Below, piece by piece: positions 24,755 to 31,816 of a stretch of DNA of 64,000 nucleotides (positions are counted from its first letter, which is position 1; each line of letters starts with the position of its first letter). The translations under genes were made by a program, and so were the position numbers. Source of the DNA: Pigmentiphaga sp. (GTDB lineage Bacteria > Pseudomonadota > Gammaproteobacteria > Burkholderiales > Burkholderiaceae_B); contig JALOAI010000023.1 of assembly GCA_023228945.1 (NCBI GenBank), forward strand, positions 1 through 64,000. Direction: 5' to 3'. The notes under the pieces were generated by a model. That model was not told the DNA's origin. It did no database searches and saw only the letters and a program-made list of their open reading frames with translations.

Positions 24755-25877
24755 ATTGCTTCTCGAAAGCTTGCATGTAATCGACCAGCGCCCGTACCCC
24801 TTCCAGCGGCATGGCGTTGTAGATCGACGCCCGCATGCCGCCCACGCTCTTGTGCCCCTTGAGCGCCAGCAGGCCGGCGGCGGTGGCGCCCTTGAGAAAG
24901 ACGTCGTTCAAGGCGTCGTCGGCCAGCGTGAACGGCACATTCATGCGCGAGCGCACCGAGGGCTCGATGCGGTTGCGATAAAAGCCGCTGGCGTCGATGG
25001 CGTCGTACAGCAATCGCGCCTTGGCTTCGTTCAGGCTCGCCATGGCGGCCAGCCCGCCCTGCTCCCGCACCCACTTGAAGACCAGCCCGGCCATATAAAT
25101 GGCGTAGCTGGGGGGCGTGTTGAACCGCGAGGATTCCCGTGCAACGTTGGCGTAGTCGAAGGCGGAAGGACAGACCGGCAAGGCATGCCCCAGAAGATCG
25201 CGGCGCGCCACCACGATGGTGACGCCGGCCGGGCCGGCGTTTTTCTGGGCGCCGGCATAAACCAGCCCCGCCCGCTCCATCGGCAGCGGCCGCGACAGAA
25301 AGTGCGACGACGCATCGACCACCAGCGGCACGTCGTCGACGCCAAGCTCGGCGGCCTCGGGCCACTCGACGAACTCCACGCCGTCGATGGTTTCGTTGCT
25401 GCAGAAATGCACGTAGCTGGACTCGGGCCGCACCCGCCACTCCGCCACCGGGGGCACCCAGGTATAAGGCGCCTGTTCCACGTCGCCAAAACGCCGCTCA
25501 TGCTCGGCCCCGGCGGCCACCTCGATGTCGCCGTAGCGCTTGGCTTCCTTGAACGACTTGCGCGACCATGAGCCAGTGAGCACATAGTCGGCCGCCTGTT
25601 CCGGCTTGAGCGCGATCAGGTTCAGCGGAATGATGGCATTTTCGGCGGTGGCGCCACCCTGCATGAACATCACCGCGTAATCGTCGTTCACCCCCAGCAA
25701 GGCGCGCAGGTCGTCTTCGGCCTCGGTACAAATCTGGCCGAATTCGCGGCCGCGATGGCTCATTTCCATCACGGACATGCCACTGCCATGCCAATCGAGC
25801 ATTTCGGCGGCGGCCTGCCGCAGCACGCTTTCCGGCATGGCGGCCGGACCAGCGGAGAAGTTATACGGACGGCTCAT
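24747..25877 (-). CDS. serC: phosphoserine aminotransferase
   Basis: SerC transaminates 3-phosphohydroxypyruvate for serine synthesis and acts in pyridoxal phosphate synthesis. The 376-residue protein starts MSRPYNFSAGPAAMPESVL at 25877, inside the end of gyrA. Markers are GTGSMSVMEMSHRG-type start region (HGSGMSVMEMSHRGREF), the cofactor lysine segment VYAGAQKNAGPAGVTIVV and the C-terminal GHKSVGGMRASIYNAMP. It overlaps gyrA by 17 bases and pheA by 8, so all three are probably translated from one transcript. Confidence 0.97.
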   Translation of the reverse strand: MSRPYNFSAGPAAMPESVLRQAAAEMLDWHGSGMSVMEMSHRGREFGQICTEAEDDLRALLGVNDDYAVMFMQGGATAENAIIPLNLIALKPEQAADYVLTGSWSRKSFKEAKRYGDIEVAAGAEHERRFGDVEQAPYTWVPPVAEWRVRPESSYVHFCSNETIDGVEFVEWPEAAELGVDDVPLVVDASSHFLSRPLPMERAGLVYAGAQKNAGPAGVTIVVARRDLLGHALPVCPSAFDYANVARESSRFNTPPSYAIYMAGLVFKWVREQGGLAAMASLNEAKARLLYDAIDASGFYRNRIEPSVRSRMNVPFTLADDALNDVFLKGATAAGLLALKGHKSVGGMRASIYNAMPLEGVRALVDYMQAFEKQYG

Positions 25878-28557
25878 CGGGGGGATTCTCGGAGTCGGAT
25901 TGCGAATCGGGAGCCGGCGTCTCGCCGGCGGGCGCATCGCTGGCGTCGGCCGCCATCTCGCCGGACGGCTCGCCGTCGTCGGCGTCGAACATATCGGATT
26001 CGGCCACGCGCTGCACGCCCGACAAACGGCTGCCGTCGTCCACGCTGATCAGCGTGACGCCCTGGGTGGCGCGCCCCATCTCGCGGATCTCGTCCACGCG
26101 CGTGCGCACCAGCACCCCGCTGGTGGTGATCAGCATGATCTGGTCGGCCGGCGTCACCAGCACCGCGCCCACCACCTTGCCATTGCGCTCGGTGGTCTGG
26201 ATCGCGATCATACCTTTGGTGCCGCGACCATGGCGGGTGTACTCGGCGATGGGCGTGCGCTTGCCGAATCCGTTCTCGGTGGCGGTGAGCACGCTGCGGC
26301 TTTCGTCTTCGGCCACCAGCAGCGAAATCACGGTTTGCCCTTCGTCGAGCGCCATGCCGCGCACGCCACGGGCGTTGCGGCCCATCGGCCGCACGTCGCC
26401 TTCGTCGAAACGCACGGCCTTGCCGGCGTCGGAGAACAGCATGATGTCGTGGCCGCCGTGGGTAAGCCCCGCCCCGATGAGGTAGTCGCCGTCATCGAGA
26501 TCGACGGCGATGATGCCCGCCTTGCGCGGATTGGAGAAGTCGGACAGAGGTGTCTTCTTGACCGTGCCCCGCGACGTTGCCATGAAGACGAAGTGGTCTT
26601 CGGTAAAGGCCTTGACGGGCAGCACCACGGTGATTTTTTCACCCTCGACCAAGGGGAACATATTGACCAGCGGCCGGCCCCGCGCGTTGCGTGAACCCTG
26701 CGGCACCTCCCAGACCTTGAGCCAGTACACCCGGCCCCGGTTGCTGAAGCACAGGATGAAGTCGTGGGTGTTGGCGATGAAGAGCTGCTCGACCCAGTCG
26801 TCTTCCTTGGTGGCCGTGGCCTGTTTACCCCGGCCGCCGCGGCGCTGCGCGCGGTATTCCGACAGCGGCTGGCTTTTGATGTAGCCGCTGTGCGAGAGCG
26901 TGACCACCATGTCGGTGGGGGTAATGAGATCCTCGGTGTCGAGTTCGGTGGCGTTGTGCTCGATCCGCGAGCGGCGCACATCCTTGGCGTTGACCGAATA
27001 ATCGTTCTTGAGCGCGGTGAGTTCGTCGGCGATGATCTCGGTGATGCGCTCGGGCTTGGCGAGGATGTCGAGCAGGTCGGCGATGGTGGTCATCACGTCG
27101 CGATACTCGCCCAGCACTTTGTCCTGCTCCAGCCCCGTGAGGCGCTGCAGCCGCATATTCAGGATTTCCTGGGCCTGGGTCTCGCTGAGCCGATACAGGC
27201 CGTCGGCCTGCAGGCCCATCGAGGGCTCGAGCCCGTCGGGCCGATAGGCGGCGCTGCCACCCGGGGTGTCGGCCTGGGCGCGCGTGAGCATATCGCGCAC
27301 CAGCGCCGAATCCCAGGTGCGGTCCATCAGGGCCTGGCGCGCGACCGGGGGCGACGGCGCGGCCTTGATGATCTCGATGAACTCATCGATGTTGGCCAGC
27401 GCCACCGCCAGGCCTTCGAGCACGTGGCCGCGTTCGCGCGCGCGCCGGAGCTGGTACACGGTGCGCCGCGTGACGACTTCGCGCCGGTGCGACAGGAAGT
27501 ACTCGACCATCTGCTTGAGGTTGAGCAGACGTGGCTGACCCTCCACCAGGGCCACGAAGTTCATGCCGAAGGTATCCTGCAGCTGCGTATGCTTGTACAG
27601 GTTGTTCAGCACCACCTCGGGCACTTCGCCGCGCTTGAGCTCGATCACCAGACGCATGCCGTCTTTGTCGGACTCGTCGCGGATGTCGGAGATGCCTTCG
27701 ATCTTTTTCTCGTTGACGAGCTCGGCCATGCGCTCCTGGAGCGTTTTTTTATTGACCTGGTACGGCAGCTCGTCGATCACGATGGCCTGACGGCCGCCGC
27801 GATCCATGTCTTCGAAATGGGTGTTGGCGCGCATCACCACGCGGCCCCGGCCGGTGCGGTAGCCCTCGCGCACGCCGGCCATGCCATAGATGGTGGCGCC
27901 GGTGGGGAAGTCGGGCGCCGGAATGCGTTCGATCAGGTCGTCGACCGTGCAATCGGGATGACGCAGCGCGTAGAGGCACCCCTCGACCACTTCGCCCAGG
28001 TTGTGCGGCGGAATATTGGTGGCCATGCCCACGGCGATGCCGGAACTGCCGTTGACCAGCAGATTGGGCAGCCGGGTGGGCAGCAGCAGCGGTTCTTTTT
28101 CGCTGCCATCGTAGTTGGGCCCGAAATCGACGGTTTCCTGATCGATATCCGCCAGCATCTCGTGCGCGATGCGCGCCAGCCGGATCTCGGTATAGCGCAT
28201 GGCCGCCGGGCTGTCGCCATCGACCGAGCCGAAGTTGCCCTGGCCATCGACCAGCATGTAGCGCATGGAAAAATCCTGCGCCATGCGGACGATGGTGTCG
28301 TAGACCGCCTGATCGCCGTGCGGGTGATACTTACCGATCACGTCGCCCACGATACGGGCGGACTTTTTATAAGCCCGATTCCAATCGTTGTTGAGCTCGT
28401 GCATCGCGAACAGCACGCGCCGGTGTACCGGTTTCAGGCCGTCGCGAACATCAGGCAGCGCGCGTCCCACGATCACGCTCATGGCGTAATCGAGATAACT
28501 GCGACGCATTTCTTCTTCCAGTGAGACCGGCAAGGTCTCCTTGGCAAAGGATTCCAT
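25861..28557 (-). CDS. gyrA: DNA gyrase subunit A
   Basis: GyrA cuts and rejoins DNA during negative supercoiling, as A2B2 with GyrB. The 898-residue protein has the winged-helix/tower core with catalytic Tyr122 (AAMRYTEIRL), the GyrA box region (QRRGGRGKQA) and a six-bladed C-terminal domain with an acidic Ser/Asp/Glu-rich tail. In the quinolone region residue 83 is Gln and 87 is Asp (HPHGDQAVYD); E. coli has Ser83. It is the first gene of the gyrA-serC-pheA-hisC-tyrA operon; its promoter was not clear. Confidence 0.98.
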   Translation of the reverse strand: MESFAKETLPVSLEEEMRRSYLDYAMSVIVGRALPDVRDGLKPVHRRVLFAMHELNNDWNRAYKKSARIVGDVIGKYHPHGDQAVYDTIVRMAQDFSMRYMLVDGQGNFGSVDGDSPAAMRYTEIRLARIAHEMLADIDQETVDFGPNYDGSEKEPLLLPTRLPNLLVNGSSGIAVGMATNIPPHNLGEVVEGCLYALRHPDCTVDDLIERIPAPDFPTGATIYGMAGVREGYRTGRGRVVMRANTHFEDMDRGGRQAIVIDELPYQVNKKTLQERMAELVNEKKIEGISDIRDESDKDGMRLVIELKRGEVPEVVLNNLYKHTQLQDTFGMNFVALVEGQPRLLNLKQMVEYFLSHRREVVTRRTVYQLRRARERGHVLEGLAVALANIDEFIEIIKAAPSPPVARQALMDRTWDSALVRDMLTRAQADTPGGSAAYRPDGLEPSMGLQADGLYRLSETQAQEILNMRLQRLTGLEQDKVLGEYRDVMTTIADLLDILAKPERITEIIADELTALKNDYSVNAKDVRRSRIEHNATELDTEDLITPTDMVVTLSHSGYIKSQPLSEYRAQRRGGRGKQATATKEDDWVEQLFIANTHDFILCFSNRGRVYWLKVWEVPQGSRNARGRPLVNMFPLVEGEKITVVLPVKAFTEDHFVFMATSRGTVKKTPLSDFSNPRKAGIIAVDLDDGDYLIGAGLTHGGHDIMLFSDAGKAVRFDEGDVRPMGRNARGVRGMALDEGQTVISLLVAEDESRSVLTATENGFGKRTPIAEYTRHGRGTKGMIAIQTTERNGKVVGAVLVTPADQIMLITTSGVLVRTRVDEIREMGRATQGVTLISVDDGSRLSGVQRVAESDMFDADDGEPSGEMAADASDAPAGETPAPDSQSDSENPPDEPSV

Positions 28558-28876
28558 AGATTCCAGACTGAGTACGCCGGGCCCGCACAGGGCGAGGCCG
28601 ACTGGGTGGCGAGGCGCCCGTGGGCCAAGCAGCCAAGTTTATCACTTTGCCTTCGTCAAGATGGGGGCGGTATCCGGCGGCGACACATCCCCGGCCGCCA
28701 TCCGCCACCACCTCTTGTTGAAAAAAACCAACACGCAACGCCTCCGCTACCACGGTTCGCTTGCCGTGTATCTACGAACATTCCACAATCAATTCATGGG
28801 TATTGCCCGTCATTTCCCGGTCACCGGGGCCGGTCAAACTAGCCGCTGTCACAGGCGCTTCATAGTCGAAAACGCT
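28558..28876. other. divergent intergenic space between gyrA and ompA
   Basis: These 319 bases contain no credible gene. On the minus strand TTGACG and TAAACT lie only 12 bases apart (about 28635-28660), too close for a normal sigma-70 promoter, so the gyrA promoter is not assigned. The ompA promoter follows at 28877. Confidence 0.5.
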
Positions 28877-28904
28877 TTGAAACACCTAGGCTCGTTGCTA
28901 TACT
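28877..28904 (+). promoter_or_regulatory. sigma-70 promoter of ompA
   Basis: A -35 TTGAAA (28877-28882), 16-base spacer and -10 TATACT (28899-28904) give a near-consensus promoter. The start would be near 28911, leaving a leader of about 95 bases before ompA. A strong promoter fits an abundant outer-membrane protein. Confidence 0.7.
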
Positions 28905-29005
28905 GATTCCATCTGCCTGTCCCGGCGGGCATTTGTCAGATTTACCTTCTGCGGCGGGGGTTCGCTGCGAAACTCAAAATTTCCGCTTAGCTCACGAGGA
29001 GAAAC

Positions 29006-29656
29006 ATGAATAAGCCCTCACAAATCGCTCTGGCGCTTGCATTCGCCGCTTCCACCGTGGCCGGCGCCGCTTCTGCGCAGCAAGTTCGCGCAGTTGCCGA
29101 CCCTGCCGTGATCGCACAAAACCTCGGCAAAGGCCAGAACAACTGGGTCAACGTCAGTGGCCTGCCCTGGCTGAACGGCACCGGCCAACTCTGCTGGCGC
29201 AATGCGTTCTGGACGCCCGAAACCGGCCTGCCCGGCTGCGATGGCACCATCATCGCCCAGGCCCCGGCCCCCGCTCCGGCGCCGCAAGTCACCCCCACGG
29301 CTGAAAAAGTCGTATTCGATGCCGATACCTTCTTCGACTTCGACAAATACAACATCAAGCCCGATGGCCGCGCGATGCTCGACGAACTGGTCCGCCAGAT
29401 CGCCAACATCGACCTCGAAGTCATCCTGGCCGTCGGCTTTACCGACTCCATCGGTACCGTCGAGTACAACCTGGGCCTGTCCGAGCGTCGTGCCAACGCC
29501 GTGAAGCAATACCTGGTCGAGCGCGGCGTCCCCGCCAACCGCATCTACACCGAAGGCAAGGGCAAGGCCGATCCGATCGCCACCAACGCCACTCCCGAGG
29601 GCCGTGCGCAAAACCGCCGCGTCGAGATCGAAGTCGTCGGTACCCGCCGCCGCTAA
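29006..29656 (+). CDS. OmpA-family outer membrane protein
   Basis: The 216-residue protein starts at ATG 29006 behind a strong GAGGAG site. A signal peptide (IALALAFAASTVAGAASA) is followed by a short N-terminal segment with W/C features (NNWVNVSGLPWLNGTGQLCWRN is the Bordetella OmpA type) instead of an eight-strand barrel. A Pro/Ala hinge (APAPAPAPQ) leads to a complete peptidoglycan-binding OmpA_C domain (FDADTFFDFDKYNIKPDGR ... LGLSERRANAVKQYL ... GRAQNRRVEIEV). It likely ties the outer membrane to the cell wall. Its own promoter precedes it and two terminators follow. Confidence 0.93.
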   Translation: MNKPSQIALALAFAASTVAGAASAQQVRAVADPAVIAQNLGKGQNNWVNVSGLPWLNGTGQLCWRNAFWTPETGLPGCDGTIIAQAPAPAPAPQVTPTAEKVVFDADTFFDFDKYNIKPDGRAMLDELVRQIANIDLEVILAVGFTDSIGTVEYNLGLSERRANAVKQYLVERGVPANRIYTEGKGKADPIATNATPEGRAQNRRVEIEVVGTRRR

Positions 29657-29671
29657 TCTCGCATTGGCAGC

Positions 29672-29707
29672 ACTTCGGATGGCAAGCGCCATCCGAAGTC
29701 ACAGTTT
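29672..29707 (+). terminator. ompA intrinsic terminator
   Basis: A perfect 12-bp stem (ACTTCGGATGGC/GCCATCCGAAGT, 29672-29683 with 29688-29699) with a 4-base AAGC loop lies 15 bases past the ompA stop. It is followed by CACAGTTTT, a short T-run. Confidence 0.75.
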
Positions 29708-29727
29708 TCTCCCATGTGGGTAGAATA

Positions 29728-29757
29728 AAGGCCTGGCTACGAGCCGGGCCTTTTTTT
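29728..29757 (+). terminator. second intrinsic terminator downstream of ompA
   Basis: The stem AAGGCCTGGCT/AGCCGGGCCTT (29728-29738 with 29742-29752, one T-G pair, ACG loop) runs straight into seven T (29751-29757). It is stronger than the first terminator and isolates ompA from ubiG. Confidence 0.85.
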
Positions 29758-29857
29758 GCCGCCGGGCCGCCCCAAGGCAAAAGCGCCCGCGGGCCTGCTC
29801 ATGGCCAGTCGCCCCGCACCCGGGCTCCAGACCAGCCATTCCGCCACGGTACCCGCC

Positions 29858-30577
29858 ATGACGATCCCTGTTTCCGTCAACGCCGACGCCGCCGAACTCG
29901 CCAAGTTCAGCGCGCTCGCCTCACGCTGGTGGGATCCCACCAGCGAGTTCAAACCCCTACACGCGATCAACCCGCTGCGCCTGCAATGGCTGCAAGGCAT
30001 TGCGGGTTCGGTCAAAGACAAACGCGTGCTCGATGTCGGCTGCGGCGGCGGCATTCTGTCCGAGAGCATGGCCCGCGAGGGCGCCCAGGTGACCGGTATC
30101 GATCTGGCGCAAAAGCCGCTTACGGTGGCCCGCCTGCACAGCCTCGAATCCGGCGTCGCCGTCGACTACCAGCATATCGCCGTCGAAACCCTCGCGGCAC
30201 AGCAGCCGGCCAGCTTCGATCTCGTCACCTGCATGGAGATGCTGGAACATGTGCCCGATCCGGCCTCGATCGTGCGAGCTTGCGCCCAGTTGGTCAAACC
30301 CGGCGGCTACGTGTTCTTCTCCACCATCAATCGCAACCTCAAGGCCTTTCTGCAGGCCATCGTGGCCGCCGAGTTCATTCTGCGGCTCTTGCCCCGCGGC
30401 ACCCACGACTACGCCAACTTCCTGCGTCCCTCCGAACTCGCGCTGGCGGCGCGGCAAGCGGGGCTCGACACCGTCGAGACCGCCGGCTTTACCTATAACC
30501 CCTGCCGCGATACCTATCACCTCACGCGAAGCACCGACGTCAACTATTTCCTGGCCACGCGGCGACCCCACGAATGA
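29858..30577 (+). CDS. ubiG: ubiquinone biosynthesis O-methyltransferase
   Basis: UbiG carries out the two O-methylation steps in ubiquinone synthesis, using SAM. The 239-residue protein shows LASRWWDPTSEFKPLHAINP, the SAM motif VLDVGCGGGILSESMA, EMLEHVPDPASIVRACA and FFSTINRNLKAFLQAIVAAE, all typical of UbiG. The start at ATG 29858 is supported by the usual N-terminus; the upstream open frame crosses the terminator and is rejected. It overlaps gph by 4 bases (ATGA). Confidence 0.95.
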   Translation: MTIPVSVNADAAELAKFSALASRWWDPTSEFKPLHAINPLRLQWLQGIAGSVKDKRVLDVGCGGGILSESMAREGAQVTGIDLAQKPLTVARLHSLESGVAVDYQHIAVETLAAQQPASFDLVTCMEMLEHVPDPASIVRACAQLVKPGGYVFFSTINRNLKAFLQAIVAAEFILRLLPRGTHDYANFLRPSELALAARQAGLDTVETAGFTYNPCRDTYHLTRSTDVNYFLATRRPHE

Positions 30578-31257
30578 CGACTCCGCTCGTACTCTTCGAT
30601 TTCGACGGCACACTGGCAGACACGGCTCCCGGTCTTGCGGCCGCCGCCAATCGGCAGCGCGCCTATCGCGGCCTGGAACCCCTGCCCTACGACCAACTGC
30701 GGCCGGTTGCCTCGCAAGGGGCCCGGGGCCTGCTCCGGGTCGCCTTGGGCCTGTCTCCCGGAGATGCCGGCTACGACGAAGCCCGGATCCGCTTTCTGGC
30801 CGATTATGCCGAGTTGATGTACGATCATTCGGCGCTGTTCGCCGATGTTCCGCAACTGCTGGCTTCACTCGCCCAAGCGGGCCTGCGTTGGGGCATCGTC
30901 ACCAACAAGCACACTGCGCTGGCCGAGCCCTTGGTGGCGCATCTGCAACTATCGGCGGCGGTCGTGGTGTGCGGCGACACCACGCCCCATGCCAAGCCCC
31001 ATCCCGCGCCCTTGTTGCACGCCGCCGCAGCGCTCCATCATCCTCCCGAGCATTGCCTTTATGTCGGCGACGATCTGCGCGACGTCCAGGCCGGGCACGC
31101 GGCCGGGATGACCACCATTGCCGCGGCCTGGGGTTATTGCGGCGACGATGCGCCGGTCGAAAGCTGGCAGGCCGATCACATCGCCGCCCTGCCCCTCGAC
31201 ACCTGGAAGGTGGTAAGGGCGTTGACCCACTACACTGTCAGCGGCTCAGTTCCTTGA
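30574..31257 (+). CDS. gph: phosphoglycolate phosphatase-like HAD hydrolase
   Basis: The 227-residue HAD-superfamily phosphatase has motif I DFDGTLADT, motif II VTNK, the motif III lysine (KPHPAPL) and motif IV YVGDDLRD. Coupled downstream of ubiG (ATGA overlap), it matches the Gph branch common in this position in betaproteobacteria. Relatives hydrolyse 2-phosphoglycolate or N-acetylmuramate 6-phosphate (MupP), so the substrate is inferred. Its stop codon lies inside the -35 box of the ssrA promoter. Confidence 0.9.
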   Translation: MTTPLVLFDFDGTLADTAPGLAAAANRQRAYRGLEPLPYDQLRPVASQGARGLLRVALGLSPGDAGYDEARIRFLADYAELMYDHSALFADVPQLLASLAQAGLRWGIVTNKHTALAEPLVAHLQLSAAVVVCGDTTPHAKPHPAPLLHAAAALHHPPEHCLYVGDDLRDVQAGHAAGMTTIAAAWGYCGDDAPVESWQADHIAALPLDTWKVVRALTHYTVSGSVP

Positions 31258-31282
31258 CTTACATACCCCCCGAGGGTATGAT
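31254..31282 (+). promoter_or_regulatory. ssrA promoter with internal inverted repeat
   Basis: A -35 TTGACT (31254-31259), 17-base spacer and -10 TATGAT (31277-31282) form a near-consensus sigma-70 promoter. The inverted repeat CATACCC-N5-GGGTATG (31262-31268 with 31274-31280) fills the spacer and runs into the -10. It resembles the GC-rich operators of CsoR/RcnR-type metal or thiol sensors. Start near 31289 gives a 90-base 5' leader to be trimmed from the tmRNA; a small CCCGG/CCGGG hairpin (31315-31328) sits in it. Confidence 0.7.
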
Positions 31283-31377
31283 AGTTTCAGGTTGGTGTCT
31301 CCGCACGATGCCACCCCGGCAAGCCGGGCTTGAAAACCCCGCCAGCCGCCCCACCTAGGGGATACCAGCAATGTTTT

Positions 31378-31739
31378 GGGGCCGACTTGGATTCGACGGG
31401 GGTCATGAAACAGAGCAGGGCATGTCGAGCACCAGTTCGCTCGTAAATCCACTGGAAAACCAATAAACGCCAACGACGAGCGTTTCGCTATCGCCGCTTA
31501 AGGCTAGCCACTGCACTGGATTGTCCTTGGTCCAGGTGGGGTAAAACCCACAGCAGTGTCACTTACAAGGAATCGGACACCGGCAGGTCACTGGTCGAGG
31601 TCTTAAATCCGTGTGAATCGCCGGGAGTCGGCCTGTTGGCTGGCCAAGCTACCGGTTAAATACAAATAAGCCGACTAAACATGTAGAACTGCCTGCGGAC
31701 GATTCTCGGACGGGGGTTCAATTCCCCCCGGCTCCACCA
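31378..31739 (+). ncRNA. ssrA: transfer-messenger RNA (tmRNA)
   Basis: tmRNA rescues stalled ribosomes and tags the unfinished protein for proteolysis. The 5' end GGGGCCGAC pairs with the 3' GGCTCC before ACCA (31736-31739); the T-loop GGTTCAATTCC is near the 3' end. The tag frame 31469-31501 encodes ANDERFAIAA and then TAA. Bordetella tags as I recall end in ALAA, so Ile here is a conservative change. Length 362 is normal. The gene is intact, has its own promoter and terminator, and follows gph. Confidence 0.97.
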
Positions 31740-31752
31740 GAATTCGTAAACC

Positions 31753-31786
31753 AAAAATAGCCACCCAAAAAGGTGGCTATTTTTTT
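31753..31786 (+). terminator. ssrA intrinsic terminator
   Basis: The stem AAAAATAGCCACC/GGTGGCTATTTTT (31753-31765 with 31772-31784), a 6-base loop and a run of seven T make a textbook intrinsic terminator. The A-tract on the other side means it could also stop the convergent FUSC transcript (stop at 31817). Confidence 0.93.
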
Positions 31787-31816
31787 GTCAGTTGACCCGG
31801 CGAGCAACGATTGCGG

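Noticed and set aside
26764..28524. A 586-codon plus-strand frame antisense to gyrA.
   Set aside because: Shadow of gyrA; His/Gly/Val-rich composition and no motif.
28630..28665. A gyrA promoter from TTGACG and TAAACT on the minus strand.
   Set aside because: The spacer is only about 12 bases.
19230..29790. Two similar GGGCCGCC-CAAGG stretches near 19231 and 29763 as a dispersed repeat.
   Set aside because: They share only about 15 bases and differ around it; too short to call a repeat family in GC-rich DNA.
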